Positions 1 through 8,658 of a DNA stretch of 64,000 nt are shown piece after piece. Both the position numbers and the translations under genes were made by a program. The first letter of the stretch is position 1, and each line of letters starts with the position of its first letter. The notes beneath the pieces were generated by a model that was not told where the DNA came from, ran no database searches, and worked only from the letters and a program-made list of their open reading frames with translations. The stretch is from an uncultured Roseivirga sp. Lineage in GTDB: Bacteria; Bacteroidota; Bacteroidia; Cytophagales; Cyclobacteriaceae. The DNA lies in the NCBI GenBank assembly GCA_947493005.1, contig CANLOY010000007.1, positions 124,001-188,000 of the forward strand, given 5' to 3'.

Positions 1-67
1 TTATTACACATGCATCTGAAAAATGAGCTCAGCTCGGAAAGTGAGAGGCTTGGAGTAAAGAACAAAA

Positions 68-93
68 CGGCCTGAATTACATGATTCAGGCCG
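68..93. terminator. Bidirectional terminator downstream of the first permease
   Basis: A perfect 10-bp stem (CGGCCTGAAT with ATTCAGGCCG) closes a 6-base loop. On the minus strand it is followed by TTTTGTTCTTT and sits 27 bases past the permease stop codon. On the plus strand a looser T-rich tract follows. It could therefore also end an unseen plus-strand gene entering from the left edge; bases 1-67 alone do not show which frame, if any, codes. Confidence 0.75.
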
Positions 94-119
94 CTTTGCT
101 AGTTTTTGTTTTAGAACTA

Positions 120-2795
120 TTATTCATATCTGAGGTTGTCAACGGGGTTGCTCCTTGAAGCTTTTATAGTTTGATATGATATGGTTGTACCAGCTATAAA
201 TAAGAGAAGCAAAATTGGAAGCAAGAATAATTCCGGGCCAATGTTAATAGTAAAAGCATAATTATCCAGCCATAGGCTGACTCCAAAATAGGTTAATGGA
301 ACGGCTATAATATTAGATACTAATATCAATAATATGTAGTTTCTGGAGAACAACATAGTGATGCTTTTACTACTTGCTCCGAGCACTTTTCTTATTCCAA
401 CCTCTTTTGCTCTTTGGGAAATAGTAAATGAAGCCAGTCCGAAAAGGCCTAAGCATGCAGCAACTATAGCAAAAGCGGCAAAAGCATTAAAGATTTGACC
501 AAACTGTCTGTCTTCTTCATATTGTTCATTGAAAATATCATCAAGAAATCGATAGCTGAATAAGTTACCAGGGAAGCTGGTAGTGTATATGTCCTGAATC
601 TTTGATATGGTTGTAGGGATATCGGCCATGTCAAACCTTACAGAAAAGTTTTCTGACCTCGCATAAGCGTATAACAGAATAGTAGAGTTATATGAGCTAT
701 GAAGTGTTTGCCAGTTATGGTTTTTCATAACTCCCCGTATGCTCAATGTATCTTCGTTACTAATTATTCTTTTGCCTATGGCCTCTTGAATACTACCTAG
801 ATTAAATGTTTCTATTAAAGATTCATTCACCAGAATTCCGTTTTCAGTTCCACGTATTGCTTCAGAAAAATCTCTTCCCGCCAGAATTTCTATATCATAG
901 GTTTCCGTAAAACCGGAGTCGACCCAGCTTATATCTACTCTCTTGCCAGTATTTTCTAGGCTGCCCAAAGGTCTGGCACTTGTTCCGAAACTAAAACCTT
1001 TTCCAGGGAGGGTAGAAGATGAGGCAAAATGAGTTACTCCACTTATATTGTTTACTTCATTTTTAAAGGCTTCAAAAGCCTTTAGCGATATAGAAACTCG
1101 TGGGCCTGCTATAGTCAATACTTGCTCACTTGCCATTCCAAGGTCGGAGTTTCTCATATAATTCAGTTGCTTGTAAACAGCATAGGTGCCTGCTATAAGA
1201 AAAGTAGATATTGCAAATTGAAAAACAACTAAGCCCTTTCTGAGGAATAAAGCTCCCTTGGTTTTACCAGAATATTTACTCCCTTTAAGTACTTTGGATG
1301 GCGAAAATGATGACATAATCAAGGCTGGATATGCTCCTGCCAGTATTGGCCCGACAGACCAAAGTGTTCCTAGTATAATAAGTGTATCATAAGCGAATAA
1401 GTCGGCAGAAAGGTTTATTCCCACCAAACGCCCCATAACAGGAACCAATAAGTTTGTTAAGGCAATGGCCAGAAGAAGAGCCAGGGTGTTTACCCAGAAC
1501 GATTCTGTCAGAAATTGAAAAATCAGTTGAACCCTTTGTGCTCCTATGGCTTTTTTAATGCCTACTTCAATACCTCTTTCATTTGCCTTAGCAGTGGATA
1601 AATTAATAAAGTTTATCCATGCAATGACCAAAATAAGCACTGCAATAAGTGACAGAAAGTAAATTGAATTTACGTTTCCTGTTTTTCCAAACTCTCCATC
1701 GCCATCAGAGATATTGGAGTGTAAGTGGATATCAGCAATAGGTTGCAATTGGAGTTTTGCCTGTTGATGATCACCATAGTCATTGGCCCTATATTCATGC
1801 ATCATATTTTCAATCTTTGCTTGAAACTCTGATACACTTGAATTCTCATTTAAGAGTACATACACAAAAAAGTTAGTCCAGCCCCAACCTGCACTTTCTC
1901 TGGTATATTTCTCCTTGATTAATGGTTCTATTGGTAGTAAGAAGTCAAAATCAAGGTGAGAGTTCTCAGGTGTATCTTCCAGAATACCACTTACTTTGAA
2001 ATCTCTATTTGCCCATCCGCCATTTAGATTGATTACCTTTCCTAAAATTGAGGCATCTGCTGTGCCAAAGTATTTTATTGCTGATGAGGTGGTCAATAGG
2101 ATGTTATCAGGTCCTTTTAAGGCTTGAGATCTATCTCCGATTATCAATTTAAAAGAGAAAACGTCTAGAAAGTTATTCTCTACTACAAGCACATTATCTT
2201 CAAATGATTGGAAGGGCTGTTCGGATTCGTTTTTTATAGTCATTAGCGCACCTTTATAAAAAGGATGAACTCTTGTAAAGCTTTTGATTTCGGGAAAATC
2301 TCTTCCTAACGATGAGCCCAAGGCATGTCCACAATACATTCCAATTTCAGAGAGTTCTCCATTCTCATAATATGCAGTGTTTACTCTATAAATAGATTCA
2401 GCATTGGTATGGAATTTATCAAAGCTCTTTTGAAACCTAACATAATGAAATATGATCAGGCAAGCAGCTATTCCAATAGCAAGACCTGTAATATTGATAA
2501 ATGAATAGAGTTTATCCTTTCCAATATTTCGGAAAGCGATTTTGGTATTGACGCGAAACATAGTGTTGTTGGTTTGAGTTTTAAAAAAGTTGCGAACCGC
2601 AAATGGGCGAAAGAATCTGATTACATCTAGCCAATAATAAAACTTTGCGGATCTGATACCTTTATTCTGAATACGTTTATTATAGTCTTCTTCTATATCT
2701 CCTTCTATATCCTCAAGCAAATCAGGCTTACAGTACCACCTTAGAAAGCTCTGTGGAATTTTTGGGGGGTGAGAAAATTCGTTTGCTTTTATCAC
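120..2795 (-). CDS. PadR-linked orphan FtsX/MacB-type ABC permease (copy 1)
   Basis: Inner-membrane permease of the FtsX/MacB family. A short cytoplasmic prefix (about residues 8-60, with a WYCKPDLLEDIEGD motif) precedes the first membrane helix. Then come a large periplasmic MacB-like core domain, a three-helix FtsX block with the EVGIKKAIGA coupling motif, a second core domain, and a second FtsX block with EVGIRKVLGA. I chose the GTG start at 2795 (891 aa): it overlaps the TGA of the upstream padR gene as GTGA, exactly mirroring the ATGA overlap in copy 2, and it gives the same short N-terminus as copy 2. An ATG at 2840 would add 15 residues inside padR. No ATPase domain or ATPase gene is adjacent, so the energy source and substrate are unknown. 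Export or cell-envelope stress adaptation is inferred from family only. Confidence 0.9.
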   Translation of the reverse strand: MIKANEFSHPPKIPQSFLRWYCKPDLLEDIEGDIEEDYNKRIQNKGIRSAKFYYWLDVIRFFRPFAVRNFFKTQTNNTMFRVNTKIAFRNIGKDKLYSFINITGLAIGIAACLIIFHYVRFQKSFDKFHTNAESIYRVNTAYYENGELSEIGMYCGHALGSSLGRDFPEIKSFTRVHPFYKGALMTIKNESEQPFQSFEDNVLVVENNFLDVFSFKLIIGDRSQALKGPDNILLTTSSAIKYFGTADASILGKVINLNGGWANRDFKVSGILEDTPENSHLDFDFLLPIEPLIKEKYTRESAGWGWTNFFVYVLLNENSSVSEFQAKIENMMHEYRANDYGDHQQAKLQLQPIADIHLHSNISDGDGEFGKTGNVNSIYFLSLIAVLILVIAWINFINLSTAKANERGIEVGIKKAIGAQRVQLIFQFLTESFWVNTLALLLAIALTNLLVPVMGRLVGINLSADLFAYDTLIILGTLWSVGPILAGAYPALIMSSFSPSKVLKGSKYSGKTKGALFLRKGLVVFQFAISTFLIAGTYAVYKQLNYMRNSDLGMASEQVLTIAGPRVSISLKAFEAFKNEVNNISGVTHFASSSTLPGKGFSFGTSARPLGSLENTGKRVDISWVDSGFTETYDIEILAGRDFSEAIRGTENGILVNESLIETFNLGSIQEAIGKRIISNEDTLSIRGVMKNHNWQTLHSSYNSTILLYAYARSENFSVRFDMADIPTTISKIQDIYTTSFPGNLFSYRFLDDIFNEQYEEDRQFGQIFNAFAAFAIVAACLGLFGLASFTISQRAKEVGIRKVLGASSKSITMLFSRNYILLILVSNIIAVPLTYFGVSLWLDNYAFTINIGPELFLLPILLLLFIAGTTISYQTIKASRSNPVDNLRYE

Positions 2796-3133
2796 AGCTG
2801 CCAGTTTACCTGAAACACTTGTTCTGGAATAGCATTCCATAGCAAATCTCGTTGAGCTCTGGTTTCGTTTAATGTTTTGATACCAAAGGCAGTTATGGTG
2901 AAGTAGCGTTTGCGTTTTCCACCGCGCATCTTTGTGGCTTCACCAAAATCACTGGTAATTAGGTTTTTCTTTTCTAGACGGTTCAATGCTGCATGAACAG
3001 TGCTCAATGTAACCTTTCGACCTGTTTTTGATAGAATTTCTTCTTTAATACCTACACCATAGGCCTCTGGATAGAGTACTCCGATTGTAAGTAAGACCAG
3101 TTCTTGAAACTCTCCGAGATTTGTTCCTTTCAT
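2792..3133 (-). CDS. PadR-family transcriptional regulator (copy 1)
   Basis: A 113-aa winged-helix regulator. The PadR fold is visible as an N-terminal helix (GEFQELVLLTIGVL), the recognition helix region (TLSTVHAALNRLEKKNLI) and a basic wing (RGGKRKRYFTIT). Typical PadR proteins are 100-180 aa; this one has only a short C-terminal dimerisation helix. Its stop codon overlaps the permease start by 4 bases, so the two are translationally coupled and PadR probably controls its own operon. Two copies of a 13-bp inverted repeat lie directly upstream of its start and are the likely binding sites. The effector is unknown. Confidence 0.93.
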   Translation of the reverse strand: MKGTNLGEFQELVLLTIGVLYPEAYGVGIKEEILSKTGRKVTLSTVHAALNRLEKKNLITSDFGEATKMRGGKRKRYFTITAFGIKTLNETRAQRDLLWNAIPEQVFQVNWQL

Positions 3134-3143
3134 ATTATATAAT

Positions 3144-3187
3144 TCGTATATGACGATAATATTAGTAATTAAATTCGTATTTGACGA
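3144..3187 (-). promoter_or_regulatory. Tandem candidate PadR operators
   Basis: Two near-identical 18-base repeats (minus strand TATCGTCAWATACGAATT) lie 31 bp apart centre to centre, about three helical turns. Each holds a 13-bp inverted repeat with perfect TCGT/ACGA arms, at 3144-3156 and 3175-3187. The proximal copy ends 11 bases before the padR start codon. Position, symmetry and phasing suggest autoregulation; binding is inferred. Confidence 0.6.
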
Positions 3188-3216
3188 TATAATGGGTGCT
3201 AATTTTTCTCAACAAT

Positions 3217-3254
3217 AAAAAAGGTCTCCATTAATATTAACAGAGACCTTTTTT
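3217..3254. terminator. Bidirectional terminator after the second permease
   Basis: A perfect 12-bp stem (AAAAAAGGTCTC with GAGACCTTTTTT) encloses a 14-base AT-rich loop. It starts 14 bases past the stop codon of the second permease. The A and T runs in the stem give a U tract on either strand. Confidence 0.85.
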
Positions 3255-3267
3255 GAGCTTTAGTGTT

Positions 3268-5892
3268 TTACTCACTTCTTAATGTCTGAGCTGGATTGGC
3301 TTTGGCGGCTTTCCAGGTTTGACTTCCTATGGTAATAAAGCCAATAATGAATATTAGTATTACACCTGAAAGAAGCTCAACAATTCCGATGGATATTCTG
3401 TTGGCCATATCTGTAAGGATAATGGAATCGAAAACAAAATAGGAGAGAGGTATGGCAATGAAAGCAGCAATACACAGTAACCACATAAAGCTTCTGGCAA
3501 GTAATTTAACAAGGCTGCCTTCCGTTGCTCCCAATACTTTTCTGATACTTATTTCTTTAAGTCGTGTTTCGGCAGTATAAACACTCATCCCGAGTAGTCC
3601 CATAGTAGCTATAGAAATCGTAATGAATGCGAGGAAGCCTACTATGTAAAACAGAACAGAAAAGTTTGAGTAAGCTTTTTCTATACGTTCATCGTAAAAC
3701 TCGGCATCAAACGGATGGACATCATCTACTTGATTCCATGCATTTTCAATTTTATTCATGGTAGATGGCAAGTCTGTTGAACGGACTTTTAAGTTCATAA
3801 TATAGTATTGAGCGCTATAATGTCTGAAACCAAATGCCTCTACTTTATCTTCAATTTTACCATAATGGAAGTCTCTTACTACTCCTATGATTCTCATTTT
3901 ATCGTCATTCACTTCTACATACTTGTCTAGTGCTTCCTGAGGAGTACCAATATTAAACCTTCTCAATGCCTCTTCATTCAGAATGATCTCATTTTCTTCT
4001 TTAGGAGCTTCTCCTTCAAAGTTTATTCCAGCTAAAAGCTCATGTTTCATCAAAGGAATGTAGTTCTCATCAACTCCATTGTAATACAAGGTGGTTGAGT
4101 CCATAGGGTCTTCATACTTAAAGTTCGAACCATAAGTACTTCCAGTGCTAACAACTAAGGTCGATTTTGCGATTTCTGTTACTTCAGGTATTTGACTAAA
4201 GGCGTTTTCAAGCATTTCCACGTCATTGCCCTGGACTCTTACATTCAGAACATTTTCAGTTTTGAAACCTAGGTCAAATGCCAGAGCGTACTTGTACTGC
4301 TTGTATCCGATACTTGCCGAAATAATAAAGGCTAAGGAAAGTGTAAACTGTATGACCAAGAGTACTTTTCTAAAATTGACTTTAGAGAATAGTCTGGTTG
4401 ACCCTGCATTTTTTAACGCATTGGCAGCGTTCAGTTTTGATAAGAAAATAGCTGGGAAAGCTCCAGCCATAACTCCTATGACTATAGCAAACACAATAAA
4501 GTACAAAACTAAACTTGTTTCTGTTTTCAGTAAAAATGAATCCGCAAATTCAGGAAGTAGACTCAAGAACTGTGGTTTGATTAACTGCAATAAAAAGAAT
4601 GCAAGGATTAAAGCTGATATGGATATAATAATAGCTTCCACTATAAACTGTGAGAATATATGACTCCTTGTAGCACCAACTACTTTACGAACGCCCACTT
4701 CTTTGGCTCTTCTCAAGGAACGAGCTATAGATAAGTTCGTGTAATTGAAACCTGCCGAAAGAATAACTATAAATGTAAGTCCAGCCATGACCCATAGTAC
4801 CTCCGAACCAATCGATTTACCAATATTGTTGGAGAGGTCGGATCTCATCATGATGTTTGATAAGGGTTGAAGGCTGGTTGTAATCTTAACTCGGTCTGAT
4901 GCTTCGTTTTCTTCATCACTAATTGCCTGGAGTCTGCTGTCGATCTGCTCAGGTAATGTGGATTCCTGTAATTTCACATAGACATAATTGCTCCAGATAT
5001 TCGACCACAATATCCAATAGTTTTCTTCTGGAGTCTCGTTCTGCTTTGCTTTATAAGTCGCGTAAGATATGAGAGACTGAAAGGTGAAATGTGATTGATG
5101 TGGAGGCTTTTCCACAATTCCTGTCACTATGTATTGATCTCCACTTTTGGTTAAAAGCGTTTTTCCCATCGGGTTACTCTCTGCAAACAAGCGTTTTGCT
5201 GTTTCGTCAGTAATAACAATAGAATTTGGCTCTTTGAGAGCTGTTTCCGGATTACCTTGTAACAAGTTAAAAGAAAATACATCGAAGAAGCCTTCGGAAG
5301 CATATCTGCCTGAAACGGGGTAGACCTTGTCTCCAATTTGAATGTCTTTACCATAGTTTGAGGCAAAAATAACAGAGGCTTCTATTCCTGGTACTTCCTC
5401 CTGAATTCTTTGCCCCGCTAATAGAGAGGTAGATGCAAAGTGACTTGGGTCCTCACGCAAAAACTGGTATTCAGTAATTACTCTGTGGATTCTATCGTAT
5501 CCACTATGAAACTTGTCATAGCTAAGTGTTTCAGAAATAATGGAAATGACCAGAAGGCAAACCGACATGCTTATAGAAAGCCCTATGACGTTTATAGCAG
5601 AAAATAATTTATTCCTTGCTATGCTCCTAACCGATGTTTTGAAGTAATTTTTAAACATGATGAATTGAGTTAATTGATCTAATATTTCGAGTTTTTTGAC
5701 CGTGTATGGCTTAAAGAACTTTATGACATCTATGGCATAGTTGAGTCTAGCCCTTTTTTCGCCTTTATTTTCAATATTTCTATCAAAGTACTCATACAAA
5801 TCGCCCTGGAGGTCTTCCAGTAGTTCTGGTCGGCAGTACCATTCCAGAAGTCTTTCTGCCCAGCGTGGCGGATGAATACTTTTTTTGCTCAT
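3268..5892 (-). CDS. PadR-linked orphan FtsX/MacB-type ABC permease (copy 2)
   Basis: An 874-aa paralogue of the permease at 120-2795 with the same architecture. A cytoplasmic prefix carries WYCRPELLEDLQGDLYEYF (about residues 18-36). The first helix at about 93-115 is followed by a periplasmic core, an FtsX block with EVGVRKVVGA, a second core, and a final FtsX block with EISIRKVLGA. The ATG overlaps the stop of the upstream padR gene as ATGA. Like copy 1 it has no ATPase of its own and none nearby. Family knowledge supports an ABC-type membrane component; the substrate is not predictable from sequence. Confidence 0.93.
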   Translation of the reverse strand: MSKKSIHPPRWAERLLEWYCRPELLEDLQGDLYEYFDRNIENKGEKRARLNYAIDVIKFFKPYTVKKLEILDQLTQFIMFKNYFKTSVRSIARNKLFSAINVIGLSISMSVCLLVISIISETLSYDKFHSGYDRIHRVITEYQFLREDPSHFASTSLLAGQRIQEEVPGIEASVIFASNYGKDIQIGDKVYPVSGRYASEGFFDVFSFNLLQGNPETALKEPNSIVITDETAKRLFAESNPMGKTLLTKSGDQYIVTGIVEKPPHQSHFTFQSLISYATYKAKQNETPEENYWILWSNIWSNYVYVKLQESTLPEQIDSRLQAISDEENEASDRVKITTSLQPLSNIMMRSDLSNNIGKSIGSEVLWVMAGLTFIVILSAGFNYTNLSIARSLRRAKEVGVRKVVGATRSHIFSQFIVEAIIISISALILAFFLLQLIKPQFLSLLPEFADSFLLKTETSLVLYFIVFAIVIGVMAGAFPAIFLSKLNAANALKNAGSTRLFSKVNFRKVLLVIQFTLSLAFIISASIGYKQYKYALAFDLGFKTENVLNVRVQGNDVEMLENAFSQIPEVTEIAKSTLVVSTGSTYGSNFKYEDPMDSTTLYYNGVDENYIPLMKHELLAGINFEGEAPKEENEIILNEEALRRFNIGTPQEALDKYVEVNDDKMRIIGVVRDFHYGKIEDKVEAFGFRHYSAQYYIMNLKVRSTDLPSTMNKIENAWNQVDDVHPFDAEFYDERIEKAYSNFSVLFYIVGFLAFITISIATMGLLGMSVYTAETRLKEISIRKVLGATEGSLVKLLARSFMWLLCIAAFIAIPLSYFVFDSIILTDMANRISIGIVELLSGVILIFIIGFITIGSQTWKAAKANPAQTLRSE

Positions 5893-6221
5893 ATAAATTT
5901 CAAATTGAATTCAGGAATGACGCTCCAAAGCTGATCTCGTTGCTCTTTTACTTTTGTTAGTACCACTTTGCCTGCGTGAGTAACAGTGAAGAAGCGTTTT
6001 CTTCGCCCACCTCTTGCTTGAGTAGGTTCTCCTAAATGAGATTTTACAAATCCTTTTTTGTCAAGCCTGTTTAGCACAGCATGGACAACACTTAATTTTA
6101 CTTGTCTTTCAGTAACCCTTTCAATTTCATCACATATAGCCACGCTGTATGCTTCATTTAAAAGGGCAGCAATAGTCAGTAAGACTATTTCTTCAAATTC
6201 ACCGAGGTTAGTTCCTTTCAT
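5889..6221 (-). CDS. PadR-family transcriptional regulator (copy 2)
   Basis: A 110-aa winged-helix PadR protein clearly paralogous to the one at 2792-3133: it shares the MKGTNLGEFEEIVLLTI start, the VVHAVLNRLDKKGFV recognition region and the RGGRRKRFFTVT wing. Its stop codon overlaps the permease start by 4 bases. It probably represses its own padR-permease operon. The upstream DNA differs from that of copy 1, so the two regulators may have separate operators: here a TGTATAAAAAA / TTTTTTATACA inverted repeat lies at 6245-6283. Confidence 0.93.
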   Translation of the reverse strand: MKGTNLGEFEEIVLLTIAALLNEAYSVAICDEIERVTERQVKLSVVHAVLNRLDKKGFVKSHLGEPTQARGGRRKRFFTVTHAGKVVLTKVKEQRDQLWSVIPEFNLKFI

Positions 6222-6244
6222 TTAAAATTGATTTATTCACTAAA

Positions 6245-6283
6245 TGTATAAAAAATAGATACGGTAGAAATGTTTTTTATACA
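6245..6283 (-). promoter_or_regulatory. Inverted repeat upstream of the second padR
   Basis: A perfect 11-bp inverted repeat (TGTATAAAAAA at 6245-6255, TTTTTTATACA at 6273-6283) with a 17-base spacer, 23 bases upstream of the padR start. It is a candidate operator or part of the promoter. The sequence is AT-rich, so chance occurrence is more likely than for the TCGT/ACGA repeats of copy 1. Confidence 0.45.
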
Positions 6284-6403
6284 AATACTGAATATATAGT
6301 TAGATAACATCTTTGAAACAAAGGTTACACTCTGAATAATAGCAACAAAGAAGAGAGACCTGAAATGGGAGTATCGTGTACTGAACCGTAGTTTGGGTTA
6401 AAT

Positions 6404-6438
6404 AAAAAAGGCAACCACCTGATTGGTAGTTGCCTTTA
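6404..6438. terminator. Terminator after frr
   Basis: AAAGGCAAC pairs with GTTGCCTTT, extended inward by ACC/GGT across one mismatch, around a 5-base loop. It lies 20 bases beyond the frr stop. On the minus strand the stem is followed by a T-rich run (TTTTTTATT). Confidence 0.85.
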
Positions 6439-6457
6439 AGTATTGAAGCATGACTAG

Positions 6458-7018
6458 TTAAACAGTCATGATGTCTTGCTCTTTTAGTTCTAGGAGTTCA
6501 TCCATTTTTTTGGTGTACTGGTTAGTCATGTCCTGAACTCTGTCTTCAGCTTTTTTTATTTCGTCTTCGGAAGCCCCCTCTTTCTGAAGGTCTTTGAGTT
6601 CATCATTTGCATCTCTTCGTGCACTTCTTACACTGACCTTTCCATCTTCAGTTACGGCTTTAGCTTGTTTGGTAAGTTGTATACGCCTTTCTTCAGTCAG
6701 CTGAGGTACGCTGATGATTACATTTTCACCATCATTTTGGGGATTGAAACCTAATCCACTATTGATGATTGATTTTTCGATATCATTAATAGTAGACTTT
6801 TCCCAAGGTTTAACAAAAATGGTCCTTGCATCAGGGGTCGAAATAGAAGCGACTTGATTGATAGGTGTAGGGCTTCCATAATATTCAACCATCAGACCAT
6901 CAAGCATGCTTGGCATTGCTTTTCCGGCTCTGATTTTGGCAAGCTCAGATTTACAATGAGCAACAGCCTTGTCCATCATTTCTTTAGCTGTGTCGAGGTA
7001 AATTTCAATTTCTTCCAT
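6458..7018 (-). CDS. frr: Ribosome recycling factor
   Basis: A 186-aa protein, the normal length for RRF, which acts with EF-G to split the post-termination ribosome in the cytoplasm. The N-terminal long helix (MDKAVAHCKSELAKIRAGKA), the beta-domain signature (VEYYGSPTPINQVASISTPDARTI, split here by position rather than quoted further) and the C-terminal RRDANDELKDLQKEG coiled-coil are all visible. It is last of three tightly packed genes (biotin carrier, pyrH, frr) with only 5 bases between pyrH and frr. The pyrH-frr pairing is conserved widely in bacteria. Confidence 0.98.
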   Translation of the reverse strand: MEEIEIYLDTAKEMMDKAVAHCKSELAKIRAGKAMPSMLDGLMVEYYGSPTPINQVASISTPDARTIFVKPWEKSTINDIEKSIINSGLGFNPQNDGENVIISVPQLTEERRIQLTKQAKAVTEDGKVSVRSARRDANDELKDLQKEGASEDEIKKAEDRVQDMTNQYTKKMDELLELKEQDIMTV

Positions 7019-7023
7019 ATCTG

Positions 7024-7731
7024 TTAACTTATCAGTGTACCGACAGTTTTATCACCGTTGACTAGTTTTTCAAGATTGCCCGGCTTGTTCATGTCGAAAA
7101 CTATAATAGGCACATTATTTTCTTTACACAAAGTAAAGGCTGTCATATCCATTATATTATACCCTTTACTTATGACTTCTTCGAAACTTAGACTTTCAAA
7201 CCTAACTGCTTCAGGGTCTTTTTCTGGGTCGGCCGAATATACCCCATCTACCCTTGTTCCTTTTAATACCACATCAGATTCTACTTCTATGGCTCTTAAA
7301 CTGGCAGTAGAATCGGTAGTGAAATATGGGTTACCAATTCCAGCACCAAAAATTACGATTCGTCCCTTTTCCAAATGCCTTACAGCTCTTCGTCTAATAA
7401 AAGGCTCACAAACAGCCTCCATCTTTATACCTGACATTAATCGGGTATACATTCCGTGCTTTTCCAGTGTACTTTGTATCGCCATGGCGTTGATCACCGT
7501 GGCAAGCATTCCCATGTAGTCTCCCTGTACCCTGTCTATACCGGATGCTTCGGCCTGTACTCCTCTATATATATTACCACCTCCGATAACAATAGCAACT
7601 TCGACACCAGCATCGTGTACTTTTTTAATGTCTAGTGCATATTGCTCAAGTCTTGAGGAATCAATACCGTAATTCTGTTCGCCCATCAGCGCTTCCCCGC
7701 TAAGCTTCAATAGAATTCTTTTGTAACCCAT
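7024..7731 (-). CDS. pyrH: Uridylate kinase (UMP kinase)
   Basis: A 235-aa amino-acid-kinase-fold enzyme that phosphorylates UMP to UDP in pyrimidine nucleotide synthesis. The N-terminal [10 protein letters not shown] nucleotide-binding segment, the glycine-rich [10 protein letters not shown] loop (about residues 48-57) and the [16 protein letters not shown] segment near residue 160 are diagnostic. It is in an operon with frr downstream (5-base gap) and a biotin carrier gene upstream (8-base gap). In many bacteria rpsB-tsf precedes pyrH; here they are absent from that position. Confidence 0.98.
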   Translation of the reverse strand: MGYKRILLKLSGEALMGEQNYGIDSSRLEQYALDIKKVHDAGVEVAIVIGGGNIYRGVQAEASGIDRVQGDYMGMLATVINAMAIQSTLEKHGMYTRLMSGIKMEAVCEPFIRRRAVRHLEKGRIVIFGAGIGNPYFTTDSTASLRAIEVESDVVLKGTRVDGVYSADPEKDPEAVRFESLSFEEVISKGYNIMDMTAFTLCKENNVPIIVFDMNKPGNLEKLVNGDKTVGTLIS

Positions 7732-7739
7732 TATGTCTT

Positions 7740-8237
7740 TTAAAATTTTATTAAGATTTCTCCTTTTTCTACACTGTTACCTTTTGATACCTCAACGGAA
7801 CTAATAGTACCATCACCTGAGGCTTTTAACGCATTTTCCATTTTCATGGCCTCCAGTACAAGGAGTTGATCTCCTTTCTTTACTTCTTGGCCAGGGGTTA
7901 CCAAAATATCTAAAATCAATCCTGGCATTGGGGCTTTCAAGTCGTTCATAGCAGAAGACTCTGAATTGTCTATTCCCATTTGCTCCAAAAGCAAATCCAT
8001 CTTGTCTTTTAGATTTATTTCATAGATCGATTTATCTATTTTAATCGATGCTGTTTTAGTCTGATAATCAATTTCCAGAACCTCAGCTTTGTAGCTTCGA
8101 TTGTTCTTTAAAATAAGGAAAGTGTTTTTCTCTTTTTGATTAAGCGACCAGTTGAATGGTTGTCCATTAAAAATGAGTTGATCGCCTTTAAATTCTAATG
8201 AGATTTTATCTCCTGAAACCGATTGTGCCTGATACAT
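7740..8237 (-). CDS. Biotin carboxyl carrier protein of an acyl-CoA carboxylase
   Basis: A 165-aa protein whose C-terminal half (about 98-165) is a biotinyl/lipoyl domain. It carries the EAMKMEN biotinylation motif with the acceptor lysine at position 132, and KAPMPGLI at the domain start. The N-terminal 90 residues resemble the linker domain found before the biotin domain in propionyl/methylmalonyl-CoA carboxylase alpha chains. It is probably the carrier subunit working with a biotin carboxylase encoded elsewhere and a carboxyltransferase such as the one at 52063-53649. It is the first gene of the pyrH-frr operon. Confidence 0.88.
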   Translation of the reverse strand: MYQAQSVSGDKISLEFKGDQLIFNGQPFNWSLNQKEKNTFLILKNNRSYKAEVLEIDYQTKTASIKIDKSIYEINLKDKMDLLLEQMGIDNSESSAMNDLKAPMPGLILDILVTPGQEVKKGDQLLVLEAMKMENALKASGDGTISSVEVSKGNSVEKGEILIKF

Positions 8238-8304
8238 TTAATCTTTTTTATTCGCACTGAAGTGATAAAGGTGAAATCACATAATTATGTATTGCGAAAT
8301 CACG

Positions 8305-8312
8305 CAAATATA
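8305..8312 (-). promoter_or_regulatory. Candidate -7 element for the biotin carrier-pyrH-frr operon
   Basis: The minus strand reads TATATTTG, a perfect TAnnTTTG Bacteroidota -7 element, 67 bases upstream of the biotin carrier start. The expected TTTG -33 element is weak (TTAA at 19 bases). The rest of the 8238-8461 gap holds no gene that I can see. Confidence 0.5.
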
Positions 8313-8461
8313 TAGAACTATTTTGAATAGGTTAATGAAATAGACTACCTATGTTTTTGCAAGTAATGAGTATTTTTTTTGAGTTGGAAAAACAGCTTGC
8401 AAACTATCGTAGGCCTATTTTTTAAGACTTTTAAAAAAGCTTCATCTTTTTATTGCAATTA

Positions 8462-8492
8462 TTTGAATAAAATAAAAAAGGGTATAATTTTG
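8462..8492 (+). promoter_or_regulatory. Promoter of the tRNA-Tyr/Gly/Thr-tuf operon
   Basis: TTTG at 8462-8465, a 19-base spacer, then TAATTTTG at 8485-8492, followed by CAGTCCC. This matches the Bacteroidota -33/-7 consensus. The start region CAGTCC is shared with the rpsL and rplC promoters in this window. Confidence 0.8.
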
Positions 8493-8546
8493 CAGTCCCT
8501 TTCCCAGAGAGGTTTTTTTATGCGTTCATTTACGTACTGGAATAAA

Positions 8547-8629
8547 GGGGGGATACCAAAGCGGCCAACTGGGACGGACTGTAAATCCGTTGTCTTATGA
8601 CTTCGCAGGTTCGAATCCTGCTCCCCCCA
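8547..8629 (+). tRNA. tRNA-Tyr (GTA)
   Basis: An 83-nt class II tRNA with a long variable arm. The acceptor pairs GGGGGGA with TCCCCCC, discriminator A at 8629. The T arm is GCAGG-TTCGAAT-CCTGC. The anticodon GTA at 8581-8583 sits in the loop ACTGTAAAT context. CCA is not encoded. First gene of the transcript. Confidence 0.97.
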
Positions 8630-8658
8630 CAAAAACAACTGTTATAAGCAGTTGATAA

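Noticed and set aside
1-67. Possible 3' end of a plus-strand gene entering from the left
   Set aside because: Two frames are briefly open (stops at about 24 and 73), but 67 bases are too few to decide, and the terminator at 68-93 is explained by the minus-strand permease.
4226-4663. 145-aa plus-strand frame inside the second permease
   Set aside because: Antisense shadow; hydrophobic stretches arise from the opposite-strand membrane helices.
7058-7519. 153-aa plus-strand frame inside pyrH
   Set aside because: Antisense shadow of a clearly coding gene, with no independent signals.
8379-8600. 73-aa frame upstream of and into tRNA-Tyr
   Set aside because: It runs through the promoter and into the tRNA gene and has no family resemblance.
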